The position numbers and the translations under genes were made by a program. 64,000 nucleotides of DNA from Stramonita haemastoma (lineage: Eukaryota > Mollusca > Gastropoda > Neogastropoda > Muricidae), in the NCBI GenBank assembly GCA_030674155.1, contig CM060318.1:84303122-84367121 (forward strand). Direction: 5' to 3'. Below, piece after piece: positions 35,404 through 48,171 of the stretch; the first letter of the stretch is position 1; every line of letters starts with the position of its first letter. Under the pieces are notes generated by a model, which was not told the origin of the DNA, made no database searches, and worked only from the letters and a program-made list of their open reading frames with translations.

Positions 35404-35565
35404 GTAACACTTGAACGACATTTGAGTTGTGTTAGAAAGTGATATCTACTTGAGCTGGTTCAGATTTTTTAAGAATATGGCAGAAAAGGGATTGTCTGAA
35501 CGCAAAAAAATTGTGTGTGTGTGTTCATTTTATTCTTTTATATTTATTCATTTTATTCTTTTATA

Positions 35566-35893
35566 TCAATGATAATGGAATAAGCACTTGTGTGCTTTTT
35601 TACATCCAGTCCCTGTGTGTATGCAGTTTTGTAAATCTTCTCGATCTCGTCTGTTCCCATTGGCACGCAATGGCCTACTCTTAAGAAAAAAGGGAACAGG
35701 ATTTAACGTGTGCGCAAGATGTTCTGCGTGAGTTCACACACGCGGGCTCAGTTTATAGTCTCATCCAAAAGACTTTTGGGGGAGTGGAATTGGCATTGAT
35801 GTTAACTCCAGGAGAAAAATCTCCTCAAATGGGAATCGAACCCGGGTCATCAAATTCCAAGCACAATGTTCTGACCTCTAGGCTATCCCGTCC

Positions 35894-35895
<2 letters not shown>
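35566..35895 (-). mobile_element. SINE family A, near full-length inverted copy
   Basis: Runs from the AATGATAATGGAATAAGCAC end to a tRNA-like head at GGCTATCCCGTCCCC. On the minus strand it has a B box GGTTCGATTCC near 35837. It sits between B3 and A4, directly before a GT tract (35896-35952). Confidence 0.85.
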
Positions 35896-35957
<62 letters not shown>

Positions 35958-36000
35958 CACAGGCATTTCATTTCAAAACATCTTAACATTTTTTGTGCAG

Positions 36001-38009
36001 AATCATTCTCTCATTGAGGCTGTTCCTGTCCTAGGTAATTCAATGCCTGAGGATGTGGCACAAGCAAGTGGAAGCACAAAAGAAGGTAAGAAGTCATTTG
36101 TTGTAGATGTTGGGTGCTCCACAAGAATGTGCGCTGTGTTTCACACATCATACTTAACTAATGGCTGAGACTGTAACCACATTAAGAGAGTGAAGTTTGG
36201 GTACATGGCCTTTTTTGTGAGGTCATTTCTGTATAGACGGCTATACTGTTTCAGAGGATTTTTAGATCTTTTCACATAGTCAAGTCCATGGTAAGAGTTT
36301 GTAATGGATGAAAATAATCTAAACAGTTAATGCACACACATGTATATATACATATGCTTGCATATAGTGCACATAAGCTCACACAACTTGTGGAGGTGAA
36401 GATGACGGTGGTGATGATCACTGTTTTTATGATCATTATGACAGCTGGGGTTTTATTATTCCTTGGCTAAAGCTCCTAACTTCATCAGTGGTCAAGTTTT
36501 GCATTAGCAACTGTTTGCTCCACCATTAAGGTAGCTGCATTCCAACTTCAGGAAAATATCTAAACATGACACCTTTGGGTAAGCATTTTTAAAGTATTGT
36601 CATCTCTTTATGAACACACAATGGCCTACTCTTCCGAAAGGCAAAATGGGTTTTAACATGCTTGCAAGATGTTGTGTGTGTATTTATACACAGAACATCA
36701 GTTTTTCGTTTCATCGAAAGGACTTGTGAGGTGGTGGAGTTGGTACCTGGAGTTACTGCAGGTGAAAAAGCCCTTCAAATGGGCTTTAGTGATTTCAAGA
36801 AAATAACTAAAAGTGGAGAGGAATAAAATGTAATTGAATAAAAACCATGAGGTTTTTGTACTCACTGACCCGTTTCTTTTTCAGGCTCCACTGCTTCTGT
36901 GAAAGACTGAACCATGGAGGACTACACCATAGACACCATAACTCCCTGGAAGACTACACCCTGCAAGACATTGTGGACAAGTATACCATGAAAGCTTATA
37001 CCCTGGAGGATTAAACCCAGAAAGACTACACAATAAACTGGGCCCTTGAAGACTGCATCATAGATGACATCCTGAAAGTGAAGGTCCTGGAAGTGAAGGT
37101 CCTGGAAGACATCAGAGTATACCGTGAACCATGAAAGACTATGCCATAGACTACACCCTGCAAGACAACACCCTGCAAGACAACATCCGGAAAGACTTAC
37201 AAGACTGCTCCTTGCAAGATTTCACCTGGAAGACTACAGCCTGCAGTACAGCACCTGCAAGACCTCACCTGCAAGACTCGACTGACCCTGCCAGAAGACT
37301 TCACTCAGCAAGAAGACTACACCTTACAAGAACACTACATGAAGATTAAACCCTTCAAGAAGACTACACTCTACAAGAAGACTACATCCCGCAAGAAGAA
37401 TACATCCTGCAAGAAGACTACATCCTGCAAGAAGACTACATCCTGCAAGAAGACTGCAAGAAGACTACATCCCGCAAGAAGACTACAAGAAGACTACATC
37501 CTGCAAGAAGACTACATCCTGCAAGAAGACTACAAGAAGACTACATCCCACAAGAAGACTACAACAAGACTACATCCTGCAAGAAGACTACATCCTGCAA
37601 GAAGACTACATCCTGCAAGAAGACTACATCTGCGAGAAGACCACATCCGCGAGAAGACCACATCCTGCAAGAAGACCACATCCTGCAAGAAGACTACATC
37701 CTGCAAGAAGACTACATCTGCAAGAAGACTACATCCCACAAGAAGACTACATCCTGCAAGAAGACTACAAGAAGAATACATCCTGCAAGAAGACTACATC
37801 CTGCAAGAAGACAAGAAGACTATATCCTGCAAGAAGACTACAAGAAGACTACATCCTGCAAGAAGACTACAAGAAGACTATATCCTGCAAGAAGACTACA
37901 AGAAGACTATATCCTGCAAGAAGACTACAAGAAGACTACATCCTGCAAGAAGACTGCAAGAAGACTACATCCTGCAAGAAGACTACACCCTGCAAAACCA
38001 ATGAAAAAG
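36001..38009 (+). repeat. A/B cassette 4 (long intron)
   Basis: A4 (36001-36085) reads NHSLIEAVPVLGNSMPED. B4 (36885-38009) starts GCTCCACTGCTTCTGTG, giving A4-B4 the ending STKEGSTASVKD and stop. From about 37340 to 37990 it is a dense run of 18-nt units with some 11-nt AAGAAGACTAC steps that change register. Confidence 0.82.
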
Positions 38010-38262
38010 GTAACACGTAAGAGACATTTGAATTGTGTTAGAAAGTGATAACTACTTGAGCTGGTTCAGAATTTTTAAGTATATGGCAGAAAATGGATTG
38101 TCTTCCTGCAGAAAATTGTGTGTGTGTGTGCGCGCGCGTGTGTGTGCGCATATGTGCGTGTGTGTGCGTGTGCGTGTGTGCATGTGTGCGTGTGTGCATG
38201 TGTGTGTGTGTGTGCGTGCAGGCATTTCCATTTCAAAACAGCGTAACTTTTTTTTTGTGCAG

Positions 38263-39662
38263 AATCACTCTGTCATTGAAGCTGTTCCTGTCCTAGGTAC
38301 TTCAATGCCTGAGGACGTGGCACAAGCAAGTGGAAGCACAAAAGAAGGTAAGATGTCATTTGTTGAGGATGTTGGGTACTCCTCAAGAATGTGCGCTGTG
38401 TTTCACACATCATACTTAACGAATGGCTGAGAGTGTAAGCACATTGAGAGTGAGAAGTTTGGGTATATGGCCTTTTTTGTGAGGTCATTTTTAGATCTGT
38501 TCACATAGTCAATCCCATGGTAAGAGTTTGTGATGCATGAAGACAATCTGAACAGTTATGTACACGCACATATATATACACATGCATGCATATAGTGCAC
38601 ATAAGCTCACACAAATTGTGGAGGTGAAGATGACGGTGGTGATGATCACTGTTTTTACGATCATTATGACAGCTGGGGTTTTATTATTCCTTGGCTAAAG
38701 CTCCTAACTTCATCAGTGGTCAAGTTTTGCATTAGCAACTGTTTGCTCCACCATTAAGGTAGCTGCATTCCAACTTCAGGAAGGTATCTTAACATGACAC
38801 CTTTGGGTAAGCATTTTTAAAGTATTGTCTTCTCTGTATGAGCACACAATGGCCTACTCTTCTGAAAGGCAAAACAGGTTTTAACGTGATTGCAAGATGA
38901 TGTGTGTGTATTTATACACAGAGCTTTTGTTTTTCGTCTCATCCAGAGGACTTCTGAGGTTGTGGAGTTGGTAGCTGGAGTTACTGCAGGTGAAAAAGTC
39001 CTTCAAATGGGCTTTAGCAATATCAAGAAAGGAACTAAAAGTTGAGAAGAATAAAATGTAATTGAATAAAAACCATAAGTTTTTGTACTCACTGACCTGT
39101 TTCTTTTTCAGACCCCACTGCTTCTGTGAAAGACTGAACCATGGAGGAGTACACCATAGAAGACTGCTCCCTGCGAGTCGACACCTGCAAGTCGACACCT
39201 GCAAGTCAACACCTGCAAGTCAACACCTGCAAGTCAACACCTGCAAGTCAACTTCCTGCAAGACTCACCTGACCCTGCAAGAAGACTACAACCTGCAAAA
39301 AAGAAGAAGAAAAAAGACGACACCCAAGAAGACACCCTGCAAGACTACATCCTGCAAGAAGACAACAAGAAGACTACATCCTGCAAGGAGATACACCTTA
39401 TAAGAAGACTATAAGAATACATTCTGTAAGAAGATACACCCTGCAAGAAGACTACACCCTGCAAGAAATCTACAAGAACTCTACATCCTGCAAGAGGACT
39501 ACATCCTGCAAGAAGACTAGAAGAAGACTACATCCTGCAAGAAGACTAATCCTACAAGAAGACTACACCCTACATGAAGACTATGAGACTACACTCTGCA
39601 GGAAGACTACAAGAAGACTACATCCTGCAAGAAGACAACACCCTGCAAGACCAATGGAAAAG
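38263..39662 (+). repeat. A/B cassette 5 (long intron)
   Basis: A5 (38263-38347) is intact; B5 is 39112-39662. A5-B5 reads STKEDPTASVKD then stop. The B5 leader carries five tandem ACCTGCAAGTC(A/G)AC units (39180-39250) not seen in the others. Confidence 0.82.
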
Positions 39663-39872
39663 GTAACACCTAAGACATTTGAATTGTGTGGAAAGTGATA
39701 TCTACTTGAGCTGGTTCAGAATTATTTAGTATATGGCAGAAAAAGGATTGTCTTACAGCAGAAAATTGTGTGTGTGTGAGCACGCATGTGTGTGTGAGCA
39801 TGCATGTGTGTTGTGCGCGCATGTATGCGTGCGGGCATTTCATTTCACAACATCTAACTTTTTTGTGTGCAG

Positions 39873-42174
39873 AATCATTCTGTCATTGAGGCTGTTCCTG
39901 TCCTAGGTACTTCAATGCCTGAGGACGTGGCACAAGCAAGTGGAGGCACAAAAGAAGGTAAGATGTCATTTGTTGTAGATGTTGGGTGCTCCACAAGAAT
40001 GTGCGCTGTGTTTCACACATCATACTTAAAGAATGGCTGAGACTGTAAGCACATTGAGAGAGTAAGAAGTTTGGGTATATGGCTTTTCTTTTTTGTGAGG
40101 TTAATTCTGTTTAGACAGCTATACTGTTTCAGAGGATTTTATCTGTTTTCATGTAGAGTGGAGCCCATGGCAAGAGTTTGTGATGGATGAAGAGAATCTG
40201 AACAGTCATGTACACACACGTATATATACATATGCATGCATACAGTACACATAAACTCATACAATTTGTGGAGGTGAAGATGATGGTGATCACTGTTTTT
40301 ACGATCCTTATGACAGTTGGGGTTTTATTATTCCTTGGCTAAAGCTCCTAACTTCATCAGTGGTCAGGTTTTGCATGAGCAACTGTTTGCTCCACCATTA
40401 AGGTAGCTGCATTCCAACTTCAGGAAGATATCTAAACATGACACCTTTGGGTAAACATTTTATAAGTATTGTCATCCCTTTACCAATACACAATGGCCTA
40501 CACTTCCGAAAGGCAGAACAGGTTTTTAACATGCAAGATGTGTGACTGTGCATATATGCACAAGTTCAGTATATCGTCTCATCCAAAGAACTTGTGAGGT
40601 GATGGAGTTGGTACTTGGAGTAACTCCAGGTTAAAAGCCCTTCAAATAGGCGTCTTAGTAGTATGAAGAAAGTAATTAACATTTTGTTGAGATGAATGAA
40701 ATGGAATTGAATAAAAACCATGAGTTTTTGTACTCACTGACCTGTTTCTTTTTCAGACCCACAGCTTCTGTGAAAGACTGAACCATGGAGGACTACGCCA
40801 TAGACACCATAACACCCTGGAAGAATGCACCCTGCAAGACATTGTGGAAGAGTATACCATGAAAGCTGACACCCTGGAAGACTAAACCCAGACAGACTAC
40901 ACAATAAACTGGACCCTTCAAGACTGCATCATAGAAGACATGATGAAAGTGAACATCATGGAAGACATCATAGTATACCATGAACCCTGAAAGACTATGC
41001 CATAGACTACACCCTGCAAGACAACACCCTACAAGATTTAACCTTCAAGACTACACCCTACAAGACTGTTCCTTGCAAGATTCCACCTGGAAAACTACAG
41101 CCTGCAAAACAGCACCTGCAAGACCTCAACTGACCCTACAAGAAGACTACTCCATACAAGAAGACTACAAGAAGATTACACCCTACAAGAAGACTACACT
41201 CTACAAGAAGACTACACTCTACAAGAAGACTACACTCTACAAGAAGACTACACTCTACAAGAAGACTACACTCTACAAGAAGACTACACACTACAAGAAG
41301 ACTATATCCCACAAGAAGACTACATCCTGCAAGAAGACTACATCCTGCAAGAAGACTACAAGAAGACTACATCCTGCAAGAAGACTACAAGAAGACTACA
41401 TCCTGCAAGAAGACTACAAGAAGACTACATCCTGCAAGAAGACTACAAGAAGACTACATCCTGCAAGAAGACTACAAGAAGACTACATCCCACAAGAAGA
41501 CTACATCCTGCAAGAAGACCACAAGAAGACTACATCCTGCAAGACGACTACAAGAAGACTACATCCCACAAGAAGACTACAAGAAGACTACATCCTGCAA
41601 GAAGACTACAAGAAGACTACATCCTGCAAGAAGACTACAAGAAGACTACATCTTACAAGAAGACTACAAGAAGACTACATCCTGCAAGTAGACTACAAGA
41701 AGACTACATCTTACAAGAAGACTACAAGAAGACTACATCCCGCAAGAAGACTATGCAAGAAGACTACATCCTGCAAGAATACTACCAGGAGACTATATTA
41801 TGCAAGAAGACTACAAGAAGACTACATTCTGCAAGAATACTACAAGAAGACTACATTCTGCAAGAATACTACAAGAAGACTACATCCTGCAAGAAGAGTA
41901 TAAGAAGACTACATCCTACAAGAAGACTACATCGTGCAAGAAGACTACAAGAAGACTACATCCTACAAGAAGACTACATCGTGCAAGAAGACTACAAGAA
42001 GACTACATCGTGCAAGAAGACTGCAAGAAAACTACATTCTGCAAGAAAACTACAAGAAGACTACATCCTACAAGAAAACTACAAGAAGACTACATCCTGC
42101 AAGAAGACTACAAGAAGACTACAAGAAGACTACATCCTGCAAGAAGACTGCACTCTACAAGACCAATGAAAAAG
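39873..42174 (+). repeat. A/B cassette 6 (long intron, longest B)
   Basis: A6 (39873-39957) has one Ser to Gly change. B6 (40757-42174, 1418 nt) is the longest B. It contains six consecutive CTCTACAAGAAGACTACA units near 41205-41290, then long runs of 18- plus 11-nt units. All three forward frames are open for hundreds of codons. Confidence 0.82.
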
Positions 42175-42197
42175 GTAACACCTGAGGGACATTTGAA

Positions 42198-42346
42198 TTC
42201 TTGTGGAGCACCCAACATCTACAACAAATGACATCTTATGAAATCTTAAAGAATTCAAGCACTTTAATTTGTTGTTTTTTTTACAAGATATAGCACGATG
42301 TAAATTTCATGTATTATTGTTATTGTTGTTGTTGTTGTTGTTGTTG

Positions 42347-42401
<55 letters not shown>

Positions 42402-42412
42402 CATTTCTATTA
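42198..42412. repeat. insertion with inverted intron fragment and ATT tail
   Basis: Other cassettes read GACATTTGAATTGTGTTAGA here; this one is split by about 215 bp. The insert begins with about 40 bp that are the reverse complement of the sequence just after exon A (CTTGTGGAGCACCCAACATC). Then comes CACGATGTAAATTTCATGTA and TTG/ATT repeats like a retroposon 3' end. Confidence 0.8.
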
Positions 42413-42574
42413 TAATTGTGTTAGAAAGTGATATCTACTTGAGCTGGTTCAGAATTTTTAAGTATATGGCAGAAAAGTGATTGTCCTCCTGCAAATTTGT
42501 GTGTGTGTGCGCATGCACGCTTGTGTGCGTGCAGGCATTTCATTTTAAAATGTCTTAACTTTTTTTGTGTGCAG

Positions 42575-43668
42575 AATCATTCTGTCATTGAGGCTGTTCC
42601 TGTCCTAGGTACTTCAATGCCTGAGGACGTGGCACAAGCAAGTAGAAGCACAAAAGAAGGTAAGATGTCATTTGTTGTAGATGTTGGGTGCTCCACAAGA
42701 ATGTGCGCTGTGTTTCACACATCATACTTAACTAATGGCTGAGACTGTAAACACATTAAGAGAGTGTGAAATTTGGGTATATGGCTTTTCTTTTTTGTGA
42801 GGTAATTTCTGTATAGACAGCTATACTGTTTCAGAGGATTTTATCTGTTTTCATGTAGAGTGGAGCCCATGGTAAGAGTTTGGGATCGATGAAGACAATC
42901 CCAACAGTTATGTACACACACATATATATACACATGCATACATGCAGTGCACATATTTTCACACAAATTGTGGAGATGAGAATAATGGTGAAGAAGATTG
43001 CTATTATTACGATCATTATGAAAGCTGGAGCTTTATCATTCTTTGGCTAAAGCTCCTAACTTCATCAGTGGTCAAGTTTTGCATTAGCAACTGTTTGCTC
43101 CACCATTACTGCATTCCAACTTCAGGAAGGTATCTTAAACATGACACCTTTGGGTAAACATTTTTAAAAGTATTGTCATCCATTTACCAGCACATAATGG
43201 TGTAGTCTTCCGAAAGGTGAAACGGGTTTTAACATGCTTGCAAGATAATATGTGTGTATTTATACACAGAAGTTCAGTTTACCGTCTCATCCAAAGGGCT
43301 TTGATGTCACAGAGTTGGTACTTGGAGTAACTCCAGGTGAAAAAGCCTTCAAATTGGCGGCTCAGTGATATTAAGAAAGTAAAATTTTGTTGAGAGGAAT
43401 AAAATGGAATTTAATGAAAACTTTTGTTTTTGGTACCCACCCGTTCTTTTTCAGACCCACTGCTTCTGTGAAAGACTGGGCCATGGAGACTACTCCCTGC
43501 AAGACTGCTTCCTGCAAGACTCAACTACAAGTCAACACTCTGCAAGACTTACCTGACCCCGCAAGAAGACTTCACACTGCAAGAAAATTTCACCCGACAA
43601 GAAGACTACATCCTGCAAGAAGACCTCACTCTACAAGAAGACTACACCCTACAAGAACAATGGAAAAG
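42575..43668 (+). repeat. A/B cassette 7 (long intron, short B)
   Basis: A7 (42575-42659) has one Gly to Arg change. B7 (43455-43668, 214 nt) is the shortest B and carries only a few repeat units before its donor. Confidence 0.8.
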
Positions 43669-43768
43669 GTAACACTGGAATGACATTTGAATTGTGTTAG
43701 AAAGTGATATCTACTTGAGCAGGTTAAGATTTTTTAAGAATATGGCAGAAAATGGATTGTCTTCCTGT

Positions 43769-43772
<4 letters not shown>

Positions 43773-43842
<70 letters not shown>
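43773..43842. repeat. GA microsatellite
   Basis: About 35 GA units in the position where other cassettes carry a GT tract, between B7 and A8. Confidence 0.95.
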
Positions 43843-43846
<4 letters not shown>

Positions 43847-43944
43847 TGAGTGAGTGAGTGTGCGTGCATGCAAATTAGTGCACGTGCGGGCATGCATGTA
43901 TGTGCAGGCATTCAATTTTAAAATGTCAAAACTTTTTTGTGCAG

Positions 43945-44952
43945 AATCATTCTGTCATTGAAGCTGTTCCCGTCCTAGGTCCTTCAATGCCTGAGGATGT
44001 GGCACAAGCAAGTGGAAGCACAAAAGAAGGTAAGATGTCATTTGTTGTAGATGTTGGGTGCTCCACAAGAATGTTTTATTATTCCTTGGGTAAAGCTCCT
44101 AACTTCATCAGTGGTCAAGTTTTGCATTAGCAACTGTTTGCTCCACTTCAGGAAGATATCTTAAACATGAAATCTTTGGGTAAGCATTTTTAGAAGTATT
44201 GTCGTCCCATTACCAGCATACAGTGACATACTCTTCCGAAAGTCGAAATGGGTTTTAACATACTTGCAAGATTTGTGTGCATTTATACACAGAATGTTCA
44301 GTTTATGGTCTCATCCAAAGGACTTCTGAGGTGGTAGAGTTGGTACCAGGAGTAACTCCAGGTGAAAAAGCCTTCAAATTGGTGGCTCAGTGATATCAAG
44401 AAAGTAAAAGTTTGTTGAGAGGAATACAGTTGAATTGAATGAAAACCTTTTTATAATCACTCACCCATTCTTTTCCAGATGCTGCTGCTTCTGTAATGAT
44501 CAAACAACCCTGGAAGACTGCACCCTGCAAGACATTGTGGAAGATTGTACCATGAAAGCTGAAACCCTGGAAGACTAAACCCAGAAAGACTACACAAGAC
44601 ACTGTACCCTTCAAGACTGCATCATAGAATACATCCTGAAAGTGAACGTCCTGAAAGTGAAGATCCTGGAAGACATCAGAGTATACCGTGAACCATGAAA
44701 GACTATGCCATAGACTACAACCTGCAAGACAACACCCTGGCAGACGACACCCTGCAAGACTTCAACTGCAAGACAACATCCTAAAAGACTTGACCTTGAA
44801 GACTACTTTTTACAAGACTTCTCCCTGCAAGATTTCACCTGGAAGACTACACCCTGCAATACACCACCTGCAATACCTCAACTGCAAGTCAATACCTGCA
44901 AGACTCACCTGACTTTACAAGAAGATTACACCCTGCAAGACCAATGAAAAAG
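43945..44952 (+). repeat. A/B cassette 8 (short intron)
   Basis: A8 (43945-44029) reads VLGPSMPED like A2 and A3. B8 (44479-44952) starts ATGCTGCTGCTTCTGTAATG, so A8-B8 reads DAAASVMIKQPWKTAPCK for about 25 codons before a stop. B8 has few 18-nt units. Confidence 0.8.
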
Positions 44953-45145
44953 GTAACACCTAAGAGATATTTGAATTGTGTTAGAAAGTGATATCTACTT
45001 GAGCTGGTTCAGATTTTTAAAGTATATGGCAGAAAAGGGATTGTCTTCCAGCAGAAAATTGTGTGTGTGAGCATGCGTGTGTGTGTGTGCGCGCATGTAT
45101 GCATGTGGGCATTTCATTTCAAAACATCTTAACTTTTTTGTGCAG

Positions 45146-46921
45146 AATCATTCTGTCATTGAAGCTGTTCCTGTCTTAGGTACTTCAATGCCTGAGGACG
45201 TGGCACAAGCAAGTGGAGGCACAAAAGAAGGTAAGATGTCATTTGTTGTAGATGTTGGGTACTCCACAAGAATAAGTGCTCTGTTTCACACATCATACTT
45301 AACAAATGGCTGAGACTGTAAGCACATTCAGAGAGAAGTTTAGGTATATGGCCTTTTTGTGAGGTTATTTCTGTATAGACAGCTATATTTTTTCAGAGGA
45401 TTTGTTCTCTTTTCATGTAGAGTGGAGCCCATGGTAAAAGTTTGTCATAGATGGAGAAAATCTGAACCATCATGTACACACATGTACTCATACATCTGCA
45501 TGCATGCAATGCACATATACTCACACAAATTGTGGAGATGAGGATGATGGTGATGATGGTTGCTATTATTACGATTAATTATGAAACTTAGGTTTTTATT
45601 ATTGCTTGGCTAAAGCTCCTAATTTCATCAGTAGTGAAGTTTTTCATTAGCAACTGTTTGCTCCTCCATTAATTTATTTTATTTCATTTAATTTTATACC
45701 TCTTTATGTCACAGCAGATTACTCTGCATGAAATTCAGGCTGCTGTCCCCGGGGAGAGCACGTCACTACAAGTGCAGCACCTACCCATTATTATTATTTT
45801 TTTTTTTTTTTACTTTTTCCTATCTGCAAGTGTTTTTTGTTTCCCTATCAGAGTGGCTTTTTTCTACAGAATTTTGCCAAGGACAACCCCATTGTTGCCA
45901 TGGAATCTTTTATGTGCGCTAAATAATGATGTGTAACACACAGGACCTCAGTTTTATCATCTCATCCAAAAGACTAGCATCCAGACCACCACTCATGGCC
46001 TAATGGATGGGGGGAAAAGTTTTGGGCCCAAAGGTAGCTGCATTCCAACTTCAGGAAGATATATTAAACATGACACCTTTGGGTAAGCATTTTTATAAGT
46101 ATTGTCATCCCTTTAACAGCACACAATGGCCTACTCTTCCAAAAGGCAAAGCAGGTTTTAACTTGGTTGCAAGATGTGTTCTGTGTGCATTTATACACAG
46201 AAGTTCAGTTTATTGTCTCATCCAAAGGACTTCTGAGGTGGTGGAGTTGGTAGCTTGAGTTACTGCAGGTGAAAACACTCTCAAATAGGTGTCTCAGTGG
46301 TATCAAGAAAGTAATTAAAAGGGTTTTTTTAGAGGAATAAAATGTAATTGAATAAAAACCATGAGTTTTTGTACTCACTAACCTGTTTCTTTTTCAGACT
46401 CCACTGCTTCTGTGAAAGACATGAACCATGGAGGAATACACCATAGACACCATAACACTCTGGAAGACTGCACCATGCAAGACATTTTGGAAAAGTATAC
46501 TGTGAAAGCTGATACCCTGGAAGACTTAGCCCAGAAAGACTACACAATAAACTGGACCCTTCAAGACTGCATCATAGAAGACATGATGAAAGTGAAGATC
46601 CTGGAAGACATCGGAGTATACTGTGAAATATGAAAGACTATACCGTAGACTACACCCTGCAAGACTACACCCTGCAAGACTACACCCTGCAAGACAACAT
46701 CCGGAAAGACTTGACCTTTAAGATTACACCCTACAAGTCTGCTCCCTGCAAGATTTCACCTGGAAGACTACAGCCTGAAGTACAGCACCTGCACGACCTC
46801 AACTGCAAGTCAATACCTGCAAGACTCACCTGACCCTGCAAGAAGACTACAATCCTGCAAGAAGACTACAAGAAGACTACATCCTGCAAGAAAACTGCAC
46901 CCTACAAGACCAATGAAAAAG
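45146..46921 (+). repeat. A/B cassette 9 (long intron plus SINE, most open B)
   Basis: A9 is 45146-45230. B9 (46398-46921) differs at key sites: an added A turns GACTGAACC into GACATGAACC, and a usual TAA reads TTA. A9-B9 therefore reads on in frame for about 80 codons of B9 (DSTASVKDMNHGGIHHRHHN, later LEDLAQKDYTINWTLQDC) before a stop at 46631. Confidence 0.8.
45690..46025 (-). mobile_element. SINE family D, inverted copy
   Basis: CACAGCAGATTACTCTGCAT, AGGCTGCTGTCCCCGGGGAG and GAATTTTGCCAAGGACAACC match the copy at 53330-53715. It lies in the intron of cassette 9. Confidence 0.78.
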
Positions 46922-47174
46922 GTAACATGTTAATGCCATTTGAATTGTGTTAGAAAGGGATATCTACTTGAGCTGGTTCAGATTTTTTAAAATTTATGGC
47001 AGAAAATGGATTGTCTTCCTGCAGAAAATTTGTGTGTGTGTGTGTGCGCGCGCGCCTGTGTGTACGCGTGTGTGTGTGCGTATGTGTGCATGCGTGTGTG
47101 TGTGCACGTGTGCGTTCATGTGTGTGTGTGTGTGTGCAGGCATTTCATTTTAAAACATAACTTTTTTTGTGCAG

Positions 47175-47259
47175 AATCATTCTCTCATTGAGGCTGTTCC
47201 CGTCCTAGGTACTTCAATGCCTGAGGACATGGCACAAGCAAGTGGAAGCACAAAAGAAG
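47175..47259 (+). repeat. exon-like unit A10 without a B
   Basis: Intact 85-nt unit with Val to Met (PEDM) and Val to Leu changes, acceptor TTTTTTGTGCAG and donor AAAGAAG/GTAAGA. About 200 bp later the cassette sequence breaks off into unrelated DNA, so no B follows before the right block. Confidence 0.8.
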
Positions 47260-47654
47260 GTAAGATGTCATTTGTTGTAGATGTTGGGTGCTCCAAGAAT
47301 GTGCGCTGTGTTTCACACATCATACTTAACAAATGGCTGAGACTGTAAGCACATTGAGAGAGTGAGAAGTTTGGGTATATGACCTTTTTGTGAGGTTATT
47401 TTTGTATAGACAGCTATACTATTTCAGAGGATTTGTTCTCTTTTCCTGTAGACTCAAAAAGCCCATGGTAAGAGTTTGTGATTGATCCAATCATCTGTAG
47501 AGCAAAGTCTGGGTTTTCTTGGCGGTGGCAGATAACTAAACTTCCTGACTCCAGATCTCCAACATTCTTTGTGCTACACTCAAAATCTGTCATGCAGTGT
47601 TTGACTGTGGCATATGAAGTAGGAAAACAAATACACATACATAGTTTTTTTAAT

Positions 47655-47760
47655 GGGTGACGCTGTTCTTGTGGCAACTCACTCCCCCCAGGAAGAGCAG
47701 CCCACATTTTATGCAGAAGAAATCGACTGTGACCTAAGGTGCTATACAAATACAAGTAGT
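47655..47760 (+). mobile_element. SINE family D fragment
   Basis: GGGTGACGCTGTTCTTGTGG through AAATCGACTGTGACCTAAGG and a short ATACAAATACAA tail. Confidence 0.7.
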
Positions 47761-48033
47761 GTTGCCATGTAAGATATTCACCATTTTTTTAAAGAATTTA
47801 TGTGGGTTCTTGCCTTAAGAATCACACTTTATCAAGAACCAGAGTCAGTTTTCAGTGTTTTCATAAATATCATGACCCATCCTTTTCTGAAGTATTTGCT
47901 GAAATAAAAAAAAAATCATTGAAAATTTGTATTATGCTGTCAATTATAGCTGCCACTATATAACCTTTGTAAACATTTTGTTCACTAGTCTGAAAGCCTT
48001 TCAGTCACTCCTTGTATTTTTGCTGTAGCTAAT

Positions 48034-48034
48034 A

Positions 48035-48113
<79 letters not shown>

Positions 48114-48150
48114 GTGTATATATATATATACCGTATATATATATATATAA
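48034..48150. repeat. TA microsatellite with CCGTATA interruptions
   Basis: About 115 bp of TA units, broken by two CCGTGTATA/CCGTATA steps. Confidence 0.95.
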
Positions 48151-48171
48151 TGTATGTATATTTAATTTCTT

